64,000 nt of DNA from Bacteroidales bacterium UBA1173 (GCA_002311655.1 DBYZ01000010.1:77585-141584), one strand, 5' to 3'; shown: positions 33,676 to 43,610, numbered from the stretch's first letter. Notes: generated from the sequence alone by a model not told the origin. Program-made: numbers and translations.

Positions 33676-34641
33676 ATGATAGTAATCACAGGTGCAGCCG
33701 GTTTCATTGCCAGCGTTGTGGCAGGATGCCTCAACGAACAGGGTAGGGAAGACCTCGTCCTCGTCGACGATTTTTCAAAGAAACAAAAGGAAAGAAACTA
33801 TATCAACAAGAAATATCAGCTCCTTTTAGACAGAAAAGAGCTTCATAACTGGTTGAAAACCAACCATGATAAGGTAGATTTTGTGGTTCACCTCGGAGCC
33901 CGTACCGACACTACCGAGTTCGACTGGAATGTGTTTGTCGAACTTAACGTGAACTATACCGAACAGCTGTGGACGCTGTGTACAGAATACCAAATTCCGC
34001 TCGTATATGCCTCATCAGCAGCGACATACGGTGGTGGTGAGCTCGGTTATGTCGACAGTCACGACATCGTTGAGCAACTGCAGCCGCTTAACCCTTACGG
34101 ACGCTCAAAAAACGAAATTGACAAGTGGATTCTGAAACAGGAAAAATGTCCTCCGTTCTGGGCTGGATTGAAATTCTTCAATGTTTACGGTCCTAACGAG
34201 TACCATAAAGGCCGCATGGCGTCGGTGATTCTGCATTCGTTCCATCAAATTCAGGAATGTGGAGAGGTAAAGCTGTTCCGCTCACATCGTCCTGATTTCA
34301 AAGACGGTCAGCAGCTTAGGGATTTCATCTATGTGAAAGACATCGCTTCTGTTATCCTTTTCTTGATCGAGAAACGCCCGGAGAGCGGTTTGTACAACCT
34401 CGGCACAGGTCATGCCCGCTCATTCTACGACCTGGCGGCGAACACCTTCAAGGCAATGGGTAAAGATGTGAATATCAAATTCATCGACACTCCACTCGAC
34501 ATACGCGACAAATATCAGTACTTCACCGAGGCTAATATGGAGAAACTGCGCAAAGCGGGATACAACAAACCGTTCACCAGCCTCGAAGACGGTGTTTGGG
34601 ATTACGTCACAAACTATTTGATTCCGAATCAGACATTCTAA
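33676..34641 (+). CDS. hldD: ADP-L-glycero-D-manno-heptose-6-epimerase
   Basis: The protein is 321 aa. It is a short-chain-type NAD(P)-dependent epimerase that makes the heptose donor for the lipopolysaccharide inner core. The nucleotide-binding motif is GAAGFIAS (6-13), and Tyr141-x3-Lys145 in NPYGRSKNEID forms the catalytic pair. FFNVYGPNEYHKGRMAS, characteristic of HldD (RfaD), supports the specific call over generic epimerases. It ends the PASTA-T9SS-rluD-hldD operon, 4 bases after rluD, and is followed by a REP-like element. Confidence 0.92.
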   Translation: MIVITGAAGFIASVVAGCLNEQGREDLVLVDDFSKKQKERNYINKKYQLLLDRKELHNWLKTNHDKVDFVVHLGARTDTTEFDWNVFVELNVNYTEQLWTLCTEYQIPLVYASSAATYGGGELGYVDSHDIVEQLQPLNPYGRSKNEIDKWILKQEKCPPFWAGLKFFNVYGPNEYHKGRMASVILHSFHQIQECGEVKLFRSHRPDFKDGQQLRDFIYVKDIASVILFLIEKRPESGLYNLGTGHARSFYDLAANTFKAMGKDVNIKFIDTPLDIRDKYQYFTEANMEKLRKAGYNKPFTSLEDGVWDYVTNYLIPNQTF

Positions 34642-34645
34642 CCAT

Positions 34646-34760
34646 CCGTCATTTTGAGCGAAACGCAGTGTAGTCGAAAAACCACCGCCATTCGAATAGT
34701 TTCCTATTATTCAAATGGCGGTGATTTCTCCATTTCGCTTCGCTACAGTCGAAATGACGG
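34646..34760. repeat. REP-like palindromic intergenic element (copy 2)
   Basis: The 115-bp element starts CCGTCATTTTGAGCGAAACG and ends CAGTCGAAATGACGG. Its inner part also has the inverted pair CGCCATTCGAATAG / CTATTATTCAAATGGCG-like, so it can fold as a hairpin. It begins 5 bases after the hldD stop and ends next to the stop codon of the convergent merR-like gene, the same setting as copy 1. Confidence 0.8.
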
Positions 34761-35102
34761 TTATAATGTTTTCTGTTTCGCGGCAAGTTGTTTGTCCAAG
34801 TCAACTAAGAATTCTCTTGCGTCGTTGAGGGTTCTTATCATGATTGCTTTCTCCTCAAGCTTGTCGAACTTGGTCTTCATGGCGTCTTTGGCACCTTGGA
34901 TGGTATAGCCTTTCACCTTCACAAGCTGGTATATTATCTGCAGGTATCTTAAGTCGCGCTCGGTGAAAAGTCTGTTGCCTTTTGTGCTTTTGCGCGGACG
35001 CAACACATCAAACTCACTCTCCCAATAGCGTATTGTTGATGCCGGGACGTTGAACATCTCCGCCACCTCGCCGATTCGATAATATAACTTCTTGACTTCC
35101 AT
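34761..35102 (-). CDS. MerR-family transcriptional regulator
   Basis: The protein is 113 aa. The N-terminal winged helix is typical: LYYRIGEVAEMFNVPASTIRYWE (6-28), then FDVLRPRKSTKGNRLFTERDL and the helical YTIQGAKDAM. The remaining 35 residues form a short dimerisation helix with no sensor domain and no cysteines, so no ligand can be predicted. It lies 4 bases downstream of the M23 peptidase gene and is co-transcribed with it; this pairing is common in Bacteroidetes. Confidence 0.9.
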   Translation of the reverse strand: MEVKKLYYRIGEVAEMFNVPASTIRYWESEFDVLRPRKSTKGNRLFTERDLRYLQIIYQLVKVKGYTIQGAKDAMKTKFDKLEEKAIMIRTLNDAREFLVDLDKQLAAKQKTL

Positions 35103-35106
35103 GATA

Positions 35107-36078
35107 TTAATCCATTGTCATTGATGGTTTTTCCGACAATTCGAGAATCTTGTCGTATTCTTCCGGCGTAAGGTCGTTAAAGAAGAAGTTTATTGGATTG
35201 AGGGCCTTGCCGTTCTTGATGACTTCGTAGTGAAGATGCGGTCCTGTTGACTTTCCGCTGTTTCCGATCTCTGCTATCAACTCGCCTCGCTTGACCTTTT
35301 GACCTTGTTTTACCAACGATTTGTTAAGGTGGGCGTAGCGTGTCTTGTAACCATATCCGTGGTCGATGATGATGTTGATGCCATAACCGCTGTTGCCGTT
35401 GATTACTCTCTCAACAACACCGTCGCCAGTACTGTAAATGCGTGTCCCAACAGGTGCGCTGAAGTCGATGCCGTTATGCATCTTCTGAACCTTGTAAAAT
35501 GGGTCGGTGCGCTTTCCAAAATGTGAGGAAATCCTATAGATGTCAACGTCTTTCACAGGCATAATCGCTGGGATGCAGCTGAGCATCTGCGACTTGTTCT
35601 TCGCCATGTTATAAACATCGTCATACGACTTAGACTGCACATATAACTGACTCTCGATGACGTCGATTTTTTGCGCCGTCTCCTTGACGATCTTGGAGTT
35701 TTCATAGCCGTTTAGAGCCGCATAACGGTTGCTTCCGCCGTATCCAGCCTTTCTGATTGATGTCGGAATAGGGTCAGCTTCGAAAATCATTCTGTAGATA
35801 TTGTCGTCACGGTCCTGCATCTCGGCGAGAAGATTGTCAATATTGCTGATTTTGTCATTTAAGATGTCATATTGTAACTGCAAAAACGCTATTTCTCGGG
35901 CCTGCATACGCTCTTTTTGCGTTCCGATAGTGCTTTCTATGATTGCAACGACCGCAACTCCGATGATTCCAGCGGTGAGAATATATAGGAAAAACCTTCT
36001 GAAACGTTTTCCTAATGAAGGCGTATATTCTTCATAATCAAGCGTTTGCGGATTGTATATATATTTTTGTCTCGCCAT
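35107..36078 (-). CDS. Membrane-anchored M23-family metallopeptidase
   Basis: The protein is 323 aa from the ATG at 36078; the longer frame up to 36231 would run into alaS. One membrane helix (about 29-48) is followed by a coiled coil (about 54-95) and a C-terminal LytM domain. The zinc ligands are His201 and Asp205 in HNGID, and His283 in HLH (281-283). All are present, so it is probably an active endopeptidase, cutting peptidoglycan cross-links in the periplasm. It is the first gene of the pair with the MerR regulator and is divergent from alaS. Confidence 0.93.
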   Translation of the reverse strand: MARQKYIYNPQTLDYEEYTPSLGKRFRRFFLYILTAGIIGVAVVAIIESTIGTQKERMQAREIAFLQLQYDILNDKISNIDNLLAEMQDRDDNIYRMIFEADPIPTSIRKAGYGGSNRYAALNGYENSKIVKETAQKIDVIESQLYVQSKSYDDVYNMAKNKSQMLSCIPAIMPVKDVDIYRISSHFGKRTDPFYKVQKMHNGIDFSAPVGTRIYSTGDGVVERVINGNSGYGINIIIDHGYGYKTRYAHLNKSLVKQGQKVKRGELIAEIGNSGKSTGPHLHYEVIKNGKALNPINFFFNDLTPEEYDKILELSEKPSMTMD

Positions 36079-36147
36079 TGTTCTTTTTAATTTGTACTTA
36101 AAACGAAAATTTTGCGTTTTAAACATGCAAAATAAATGATTTTTTCT

Positions 36148-36155
36148 TAAATTTG
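36148..36155 (+). promoter_or_regulatory. -7 promoter element for alaS
   Basis: TAAATTTG lies 28 bases before the ATG at 36184. A -33 TTTG at the proper distance is not seen. Confidence 0.5.
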
Positions 36156-36183
36156 CAAACTTTTTAAGGAAAAAAATAAAATT

Positions 36184-38805
36184 ATGATGAAAGCAAGCGA
36201 AATTCGTAAGAGTTTTTTGGAGTTTTTTCAATCAAAACAGCACCTTGTAGTGCCTTCAGCACCAATCGTTGTAAAGAATGACCCGACATTGATGTTTACC
36301 AACGCCGGCATGAACCAGTTTAAGGATGTTTTCCTGGGCAACAACCCTCGCAAAGCACCAAGAGTTACTGATATTCAGAAATGTCTCCGCGTATCAGGAA
36401 AGCATAACGACCTCGAAGAAGTGGGTCGCGACACCTACCATCACACCATGTTCGAGATGATGGGTAACTGGTCGTTCGGTGATTATTTCAAGAAAGAAGC
36501 TATCGCATGGGGCTGGGAATTCCTCACCGAAGTGATGAAGATTGATAAGGACAAACTGTATGTCACAGTGTTTGGCGGTGATGAGAAAGACGGAATGGCT
36601 CCTGATAACGAGGCTTACGAGTTTTGGAAAGAACACGTCGACGAGTCGAGAATCATCTACGGATCGAAGAAAGATAATTTCTGGGAGATGGGTGAGACAG
36701 GCCCTTGCGGACCATGCTCGGAAATCCATATCGACATCCGCGACGAAGAGGCTCGCAAGAAAATCAACGGCCGTGACCTCGTCAACAAAGACGACCCGGA
36801 AGTGATTGAGATTTGGAATCTCGTGTTCATGCAATATAACCGCCTCGCCAACGGCAGCCTCGTCGACCTTCCGGCAAAACATGTCGACACAGGTATGGGC
36901 TTTGAACGCCTCGTCCGCGTGATGCAAGGCAAGAAATCGAACTACGACACCGACGTTTTCACACCTATTATAAATGAAATTTCGCAGCTTTCTGGAATAA
37001 AATATGGTGAAAACGAACAAAGTGACATAGCAATGCGCGTCGTCGCCGACCACCTTCGTGCAGTCAGCTTCGCCATCACTGACGGTCAGCTGCCTTCAAA
37101 CAACGGCGCTGGCTACGTTATCAGACGAATCTTACGCCGCGCTGTGCGTTACGGCTACACATTCCTCAAATTCACCGAGCCGTTTGTCTACAAACTGTTG
37201 CCGGTTCTCGTCCGCGAGATGGGTGAGCAATATCCTGAAATAAAAGCTCAGGAAGCTCTCGTCTCAAAGGTGATTTTCGAAGAAGAGGCATCGTTCCTGC
37301 GCACTTTAGCATTGGGAATCAAACGTTTCGAGAATTATGTTGAGCAGAATAAGGGTGCTAAACTCATCGACGGCGCTTTCGTCTTCGAACTGTTCGACAC
37401 CTACGGATTCCCTGTCGACTTGACCAACCTCATGGCAGAGGAGAAGGGTCTCGAAGTCGATATGGAAGGCTTCAACAATAACCTCAAAGAACAGAAAGAC
37501 CGTTCACGCAAGGCAGCCGAAAAGATGTCAGGCGATTGGGTCGAGCTGATTCATGAAGATAAACCAACCACTTTCGTCGGCTACACCGAAATGGAATGCC
37601 AAGCTAAGATATTGAAATTCAGAGAGGTGGTGGCGAAAGGTAAGAAACATTTCGAAATCGTCCTCGACAAGACTCCATTCTATGCAGAGATGGGCGGTCA
37701 AGTCGGTGATAAAGGTGTGCTGATGTCGGAAAACGAGACATTGCACGTTGTCAACACCGTGAAAGAGAACGACTTAAGCATCCATATCACTGACAATCTT
37801 CCACAGCAGCCTGAGGCAGTGTTTACTGCAAAAGTCGATGTGGAGCGTCGTCTCAAGATCGAGGCTAACCACACCGCAACTCACTTGATGCACGCTGCTC
37901 TCCGTCAGGTTCTCGGAACTCATGTCGAGCAGAAAGGCTCAATGGTCGACGATGAGCGTCTGCGTTTCGACTTCAGTCACTTCGCAAAGATGACAGAAGA
38001 AGAGATTCGTAAGGTTGAAACTATTGTAAATCAGAAGATTAGAGAAGATTTGCAAAATGAAACAGCCGTCGATGTTCCAATCGATGAGGCTCGTAACATG
38101 GGCGCTATGGCATTGTTCGGCGAGAAATATGGCGACAAAGTCCGCGTCGTGAAATTCGGTGAAGGTTACTCTTGCGAGCTCTGCGGCGGTACTCATATCG
38201 CTTCTACAGGTCGCATCGGTTCGTTCAAAATCTTGACCGAGAGCGCCATTGCAGCGGGTGTGCGTCGTATCGAGGCAATAACTGGTGAGGCTGTTATCGA
38301 TTATCTTGATAATCAGATAGATACACTGAATAGGATTAAAGGTCTCGTAAAGTCATCAGGCGACGTGGTGAAGGCAGTGGAGACACTCTCTGCACAGAAC
38401 ACCATGCTGCAGAAGAAGATTGAGTCTATGATGATGGCTCAGGCTGTCAGCGACGCTAAGAACGCTTACAACAATGCTGCCGACTATGACGGTCATAAAC
38501 TCGTGATCGCTCGCATCGATGCCGACATGAACCAGATGCGTAACGTCGCTTCTGCTTTGAAAGACATTGATCCTGAAGTGGTTGCAGTGATGGGTGGTGT
38601 GTTTGAAGACAAACCTGCTCTCTGCGTGATGCTTCCACAGAGCGTGGTCGACACTAAGAATATGGACGCCGCCGCAATCGTGCGCGAGGCAGCCAAAGAG
38701 ATTCAGGGCGGCGGCGGCGGTCAGAAGACTTTGTCAACAGCTGGCGGCAAAAACGCTGCAGGCATCGACAAAGCAATGGAAATACTTAAGAATAAGTTTA
38801 AATAA
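36184..38805 (+). CDS. alaS: Alanyl-tRNA synthetase
   Basis: The protein is 873 aa. It charges tRNA-Ala and clears misacylated Ser/Gly. The class II core is at the N terminus (SEIRKSFLEFFQSKQH, then TLMFTNAGMNQFKDVFLG). The editing domain holds HTATHLMHAALR and, later, CELCGGTHIASTGRIG, the HxxxH and CxxxH zinc-type motifs. The C-terminal DHHA1 domain has GGGGGQKTLSTAGG. The start could be the second ATG (36187). Its stop overlaps the next ATG by one base (38805). Confidence 0.98.
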   Translation: MMKASEIRKSFLEFFQSKQHLVVPSAPIVVKNDPTLMFTNAGMNQFKDVFLGNNPRKAPRVTDIQKCLRVSGKHNDLEEVGRDTYHHTMFEMMGNWSFGDYFKKEAIAWGWEFLTEVMKIDKDKLYVTVFGGDEKDGMAPDNEAYEFWKEHVDESRIIYGSKKDNFWEMGETGPCGPCSEIHIDIRDEEARKKINGRDLVNKDDPEVIEIWNLVFMQYNRLANGSLVDLPAKHVDTGMGFERLVRVMQGKKSNYDTDVFTPIINEISQLSGIKYGENEQSDIAMRVVADHLRAVSFAITDGQLPSNNGAGYVIRRILRRAVRYGYTFLKFTEPFVYKLLPVLVREMGEQYPEIKAQEALVSKVIFEEEASFLRTLALGIKRFENYVEQNKGAKLIDGAFVFELFDTYGFPVDLTNLMAEEKGLEVDMEGFNNNLKEQKDRSRKAAEKMSGDWVELIHEDKPTTFVGYTEMECQAKILKFREVVAKGKKHFEIVLDKTPFYAEMGGQVGDKGVLMSENETLHVVNTVKENDLSIHITDNLPQQPEAVFTAKVDVERRLKIEANHTATHLMHAALRQVLGTHVEQKGSMVDDERLRFDFSHFAKMTEEEIRKVETIVNQKIREDLQNETAVDVPIDEARNMGAMALFGEKYGDKVRVVKFGEGYSCELCGGTHIASTGRIGSFKILTESAIAAGVRRIEAITGEAVIDYLDNQIDTLNRIKGLVKSSGDVVKAVETLSAQNTMLQKKIESMMMAQAVSDAKNAYNNAADYDGHKLVIARIDADMNQMRNVASALKDIDPEVVAVMGGVFEDKPALCVMLPQSVVDTKNMDAAAIVREAAKEIQGGGGGQKTLSTAGGKNAAGIDKAMEILKNKFK

Positions 38806-39542
38806 TGAGAAAACACTCGTATGTAATATTCGGACTTCTACTGGCACTGACATTCTTGTGCGGCTGTAAAAAGGATAATCACGACACCGTGGTCCTTTTT
38901 GGCGACGAGAGTTATGTCAAACCAATAGATGTTATCTATCCGAAAGATTACAGAAACGAGTGGAACACCATCGCTCCTGGTTACGACACTGTTTACGACG
39001 GGGTTATACCTCCAGATTTGACAGGCGAATTCCTTATCACAGGCAGGTTTACAGGCGGAAACGAGTGGATTAATCAGTATGGCACCGATATCCCATATCC
39101 GTACGACAGCGACCCTTCTGTCTTGAACAAATATATCTATTTCAGAGTTAAAGACCAGAAAAACGGCATCGCTAAGCTTTATTTGTGCATGTATAACAAC
39201 CCGAATGGATATAAAGCTGAGTTTATGGTCGACACGGCTTACATCTTCGGCGACGGTGCAAAAAATGAATTCACACTGTGTTTCGATACTCATGAAAAGC
39301 CTGGAAATACTGGCGTTGAGTATTTCTATGGCATCATCATCACCGGTGTGATTCATCATCCTGACGAAAACGATGACCGTGACGGCATCGCCAACGTGAA
39401 AAGGTGGAGCGTGATAAAAAGAAGAAAAGAAGGCAGCTCAACACCGTCATATTACTGGCTTGTCGGAGGTCAAAGGCTTTATGTCGACAAAGAGAATTTC
39501 GCTGAAAGGGTTGATTACGGATGGGGTTTTGATAATGAATGA
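38805..39542 (+). CDS. Unknown lipoprotein coupled to alaS
   Basis: The protein is 245 aa. The signal ends in the lipobox FLCGC (Cys at residue 21), followed by KKDN. The mature part has no family I recognise. It is rich in aromatic residues, Asp and Gly and looks like a beta-structured outer-membrane lipoprotein. It begins at the last base of the alaS stop codon (ATG overlapping TAA by one base), and 3 bases separate it from the following barrel gene, so the three are one transcript. It may be the lipoprotein partner of the barrel protein, by adjacency only. Confidence 0.75.
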   Translation: MRKHSYVIFGLLLALTFLCGCKKDNHDTVVLFGDESYVKPIDVIYPKDYRNEWNTIAPGYDTVYDGVIPPDLTGEFLITGRFTGGNEWINQYGTDIPYPYDSDPSVLNKYIYFRVKDQKNGIAKLYLCMYNNPNGYKAEFMVDTAYIFGDGAKNEFTLCFDTHEKPGNTGVEYFYGIIITGVIHHPDENDDRDGIANVKRWSVIKRRKEGSSTPSYYWLVGGQRLYVDKENFAERVDYGWGFDNE

Positions 39543-39545
39543 GTT

Positions 39546-40343
39546 ATGCTTAAAAGGATTGCCGCTATAATCGTCTTGCTGATGGCTTTTGGCTTAAATG
39601 CTGAGGCCGCTTGGGATTACGGATTCGGCTATAAACCTCGTTCAAGCAGAAAAAATGTTCCCGTCATCGGCGTGAAAGGCGGCTTTACATTCTACGAAAT
39701 GCGTTTCTCCGACAATTATTATGATGGACTGAAGATGGATAAACTGAACAGCCCGGGCTTCGGTCTGTTTGCCGAGTTTCCGTTTGAAGATTTTCCGAAA
39801 ATGTCAATAGGCGTTGATATTCTCATGATTGAAAGAGGTATGAGTAAGTCGTTCAATTTCAGGGAGACAATAAGTGAAATAGACCGTATCGACGCGAAAT
39901 ATATCGACTTGCGGATTCCTGTGACTTATTATTTCTTGGATACTTACGCCATAAATCCTTATGTCTTCGTTGCCGCAGATGTCGCTTTTTGCTTTGGAGG
40001 ACAGGTTTCCAAGGAATTCCCGAACGGCGAGTTGCCCAATGTCTCTGTCGATATATCAAAGTCGGATGCTGTGATGAGTCCATTCGACTTAAGCGCTGTC
40101 TTCGGAGCAGGATTACGTTATAAAATCTCGTTTAAGAGGTTTACAATGCCAATAAAACTTGAGGCTGACTATAATTTAGGCTTGCTGAACACTTTGAGCA
40201 GCACCAACGGTATTCCAATAGATGTCTATGCGTACACTTTTGAAAAAGAGACACGTAAAAACAGAGGTTTTGAAATAATGCTGAGTATAGGAATCCCGCT
40301 CAAATTCGAGAAGCATTTTGACCCTTGCTCCGGTTGGAACTAA
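39546..40343 (+). CDS. Outer-membrane beta-barrel protein (PorT-like family)
   Basis: The protein is 265 aa. A signal peptide (about 1-21, ending AEA before AWDYG) is followed by the family opening IGVKGGFTFYEMRF and GFGLFAEFPF, then alternating strands ending KFEKHFDPC. This matches the PorT/OMP_b-brl_2 type of barrel in Bacteroidetes, which includes a T9SS component. I assign the family, not a role in T9SS. It overlaps the convergent T9SS cargo gene by 4 bases at 40340-40343. Confidence 0.8.
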   Translation: MLKRIAAIIVLLMAFGLNAEAAWDYGFGYKPRSSRKNVPVIGVKGGFTFYEMRFSDNYYDGLKMDKLNSPGFGLFAEFPFEDFPKMSIGVDILMIERGMSKSFNFRETISEIDRIDAKYIDLRIPVTYYFLDTYAINPYVFVAADVAFCFGGQVSKEFPNGELPNVSVDISKSDAVMSPFDLSAVFGAGLRYKISFKRFTMPIKLEADYNLGLLNTLSSTNGIPIDVYAYTFEKETRKNRGFEIMLSIGIPLKFEKHFDPCSGWN

Positions 40344-43300
40344 CGGTTTAACACAAACTTCTTGGTAACCGCGAAATCGTTTCCTGAAATTCTTACAAAA
40401 TAAATCCCATTTGCCAAACCGTAGGTCGAATACTCGGTCACGTTGTTGTTGGTATTGCTGTAGAACTTGTCGATCAACGTTCCGTTATAGCTGTAAATAC
40501 TGATAATCAACGGTGTCTCTGCCAACGTCTCGCTGTATCCTATGTAAAGCTCGCCTTGCGAAGGGTTAGGGAAGATGTTGACCATGTTCTCGTAGTTTTG
40601 CTCATCTACAGAATAACCTGTTTCGTAGCCCATCGTGTAGATGAATTTCTGAGTCCTAATCATTCCGCAGAGGGTCTGAATCTTGCAGACAAGCAACGCA
40701 TTTCCTTCTTCGTTGACGTAAACGAGGGCTTTGTCGGTGTCGTTTTCACTCGTGACAAACCACGATGATTCGTAATTGTCATCTATGCCTGGATATAGAC
40801 GGTTTGGGGTGTCGTAATAACTGTAAAGCTCCCAAGTGAATTCGGCAGGATGATCGCTTTCAACGCCGGCGCCGTACAAGCCTTCAATGGTGTATTCGTA
40901 AATATACGGCATGAATCCGAGTCCTGGCTCGACAAGACCTTCACCGCCAATCTCGCTGTTGACATGCGGCTGACTGTATAACCTGATATTGATGTATCCT
41001 ATGCTGTCGCAGCCTTCAACAGAAGTTCCAGCAAATACATGGTCGTACAAACTGCCAGTGATAGTATCGCCGTAATAAATCTTCTTGCCTAAGAGCTCAG
41101 TGCCCCAGAGATAATATCCTGCATCGTTTTTGCAGGTGTCGAAAGGCTGGGTGGGCTGATCGCCTTCAACGGTGAAACTGAGGTTATCATCGTCGAGATG
41201 CAAGGTCACAATGCTGTCGCATCCATTGACAGTCTGGAAAACCCATTCGAAATCACCGTGAGTGTCGTAAGTCAGGCCGTTGGTCCAGGTATACGAGTTG
41301 CAACTGTGCTCCGGATAGTTGTCGGCGACATATTCACCCTGATAATTCTCATCGTATGTGTCAAATCTCGTGAAGTTGATGGTGACATGTTTCTGGCAGT
41401 CGCCGAAAGGATAAACTGTATCGAAGACGCATGTGTTTTCAATCGTTTTGATGACATTTCCGTTGTCAACAAAAGTGTATGGTTCGTTGCATGTCGTTAT
41501 ATTAAAGGTGTTCTCCACGATATCGTTGATGGTCAGATACAAGGATACATTCACATTGCATCCATATTGGTTCGGTACTGTCTGATGCCATCCGCCTGCG
41601 CCTGTCTCCTCGTTGAACGATATAGTGGAACCGTCAGGAAGCTCGAGAATAAACGGCAGCTCGCTTGGGCATACCGCGATGGTGTGGATGTCGTCTTCTG
41701 CAGGATTCACAAAGCATGTCAACTCTTTTCTTAATGTTGTCTGACCGTCGTTGATGTTGCATGAAATCACATATTCTCCTGATCCCAATGGATGTATCGA
41801 CGTTGAGGCGGCATTAGGTGCGCTAAATTCTGCCGGACCAGATGCCTCCCAAGAATAGTTGTATGTCCCGTTACCTCCTGATGCTGAGACACTTGCCGTA
41901 GTGGAGTTGCCTTCGCATATCTCGTTGTCGGCTATGGTCGCAGAAGCCATCATGGCATCGCCAACACCAACGGTGACTTCATCCTGGTCGGAGCAACCGT
42001 TTTTCGTCACAGTTAATGTGAATGTTGTCGTCTCGGTCAATGGAACCGTCTGAACAGTCTGCATTGCTGGATTTCCATTGATTTTCTCTGCTGGCCGCCA
42101 CATATATGTCGCTCCCGAGACAGCAGCGGCTGTTAATGTCGCAGAATTCTCGTAATTCACGTTCTGATTTTCTCCGGCGTTGGCTTCGGGTAATGCGTTG
42201 ATGGTGATGCTTCTTGTTTTAGTGTTCTGACATGTAGCTTCTGAGCTGTTTGCAGCTACGACAGTGTATGTCACGTTGTATGTTCCTGGCGCTGTGTATG
42301 TGTGTGTCGCGTTGGCTCCAACCACTGGAGTGCTGCCGTCACCGAAATCCCATGTCTTTTCCCAATTGGCGATGACATTGTCGTGTCCGGCTGGTGTAGT
42401 GGTTACGCTGCCTGTGAAACTGATTTCGTTGCCTACGCAGAGACTGTTGCTTGTGCTGAAATCCACAACAAGTTGAGGTATGATGTCGACAATAATGCTC
42501 ATTGGGTCGCTGGTGGAGCCACCGACGGTGATTGAACATTGATAGGTTCCTGTGTTATTCACCGAGACATTCTGAATTGTCGGATTAACCTCTGTGGAAG
42601 TGAATCCGTTAGGACCTGTCCACATGTACGATGCTCCGCTTATTTCTTGCGCATGAAGCGTAAAAACGCCTCCATGGCATGGGTTTTCATACCAAATAAC
42701 AGGCGGCATGATGGAACAGTCGGTGGTGCCGTTGCCTCCAGTCTTGCTAAAAGTGATGTTGCATTCGGCGTTTGAAAAGTTCGTGATGACAAGAATATAA
42801 TACTCTCCAGTCATTGCAGTACTTGGAATCTGGCAGGTCTCAGTAGCACTTGATGAATAGCTGCAACTCACCACTTTGGCGGATGTCAATCCGTTAGGAC
42901 ATGGCTCTACAGGGTCGGTGAAAGGTCCCCAGCAGCAGAAATCAATGTCTTTTTGCGGCGTGCTGAACATGTAGATGTCAATGTTGCCGGGAGTTCCTAT
43001 CCTCATGTAATACCACGCTGGATTAGGTTGTGTGCTCAAGGAGTTGTAACTAGGTCCTGTCTCACCTGAACCGGCGTTGACACCAGCTGGAAACATGTAT
43101 TGTCCGTTGTCGGTGCAGAATGGGTCGGCGTTGGCACAGAGGTTGTTCTGCCTGCTTTTTGCATATATGTCCATCATCAACGTTGTAACGAAATTGTCTG
43201 GCAACTCGGCTTTAAGCTCATAAAACAAAGCTCCGGCTTCCTCCTTCGACATCTGGCTGAAAACTTCATGCTCTTCTTGGCAGAACTCGTTAAACGACTC

Positions 43301-43546
43301 GCTAAGGCTTATGTCTCCTGCAACTTCGCTTTTTCTGATTATGAAAACTCCGTCTTTATCGCTGGTTTTTACGTCGAAACGTAAATCTGAATTCAGTGTG
43401 TAGACAAAGTGAACTCTATGCTCAAAAATTTTGATGTTTGTTATATCAAACTCAATCTTGTCCTGATATATGCTGAAATCATATTTTTGAGCAGACACAA
43501 ACAATGCCGACAACAAAAATACAACGATAAGAAAATGCTTTTTCAT
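40340..43546 (-). CDS. Large T9SS cargo protein with PKD and Ig-like domains
   Basis: The protein is 1068 aa. A signal peptide (1-19, ending VSA before QKYD) is followed by an unassigned region, then Ig-like repeats (SYMWTGPNGF, TGTYQCSITV) and a PKD domain (about 375-450) with TWDFGDGSTP and HTYTAPGTYNVTYTV. Several cysteine-containing modules follow that end in motifs such as NGCDSIVTLHL, a repeat found in T9SS surface proteins. The C terminus carries the sorting domain: VNIFPNPSQGELYI, then YGLANGIYFVRISG. TATATTTG at 43582-43589 is a likely promoter. A role in surface adhesion or matrix is inferred. Confidence 0.85.
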   Translation of the reverse strand: MKKHFLIVVFLLSALFVSAQKYDFSIYQDKIEFDITNIKIFEHRVHFVYTLNSDLRFDVKTSDKDGVFIIRKSEVAGDISLSESFNEFCQEEHEVFSQMSKEEAGALFYELKAELPDNFVTTLMMDIYAKSRQNNLCANADPFCTDNGQYMFPAGVNAGSGETGPSYNSLSTQPNPAWYYMRIGTPGNIDIYMFSTPQKDIDFCCWGPFTDPVEPCPNGLTSAKVVSCSYSSSATETCQIPSTAMTGEYYILVITNFSNAECNITFSKTGGNGTTDCSIMPPVIWYENPCHGGVFTLHAQEISGASYMWTGPNGFTSTEVNPTIQNVSVNNTGTYQCSITVGGSTSDPMSIIVDIIPQLVVDFSTSNSLCVGNEISFTGSVTTTPAGHDNVIANWEKTWDFGDGSTPVVGANATHTYTAPGTYNVTYTVVAANSSEATCQNTKTRSITINALPEANAGENQNVNYENSATLTAAAVSGATYMWRPAEKINGNPAMQTVQTVPLTETTTFTLTVTKNGCSDQDEVTVGVGDAMMASATIADNEICEGNSTTASVSASGGNGTYNYSWEASGPAEFSAPNAASTSIHPLGSGEYVISCNINDGQTTLRKELTCFVNPAEDDIHTIAVCPSELPFILELPDGSTISFNEETGAGGWHQTVPNQYGCNVNVSLYLTINDIVENTFNITTCNEPYTFVDNGNVIKTIENTCVFDTVYPFGDCQKHVTINFTRFDTYDENYQGEYVADNYPEHSCNSYTWTNGLTYDTHGDFEWVFQTVNGCDSIVTLHLDDDNLSFTVEGDQPTQPFDTCKNDAGYYLWGTELLGKKIYYGDTITGSLYDHVFAGTSVEGCDSIGYINIRLYSQPHVNSEIGGEGLVEPGLGFMPYIYEYTIEGLYGAGVESDHPAEFTWELYSYYDTPNRLYPGIDDNYESSWFVTSENDTDKALVYVNEEGNALLVCKIQTLCGMIRTQKFIYTMGYETGYSVDEQNYENMVNIFPNPSQGELYIGYSETLAETPLIISIYSYNGTLIDKFYSNTNNNVTEYSTYGLANGIYFVRISGNDFAVTKKFVLNR

Positions 43547-43581
43547 AATCTGATAATTTGAAAAAATGATTAATCAATCTG

Positions 43582-43589
43582 CAAATATA
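43582..43589 (-). promoter_or_regulatory. -7 promoter element for the PKD-domain T9SS gene
   Basis: TATATTTG on the minus strand, 36 bases before the ATG at 43546. Confidence 0.5.
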
Positions 43590-43610
43590 GAAAAAAATTC
43601 TAAATTTACA

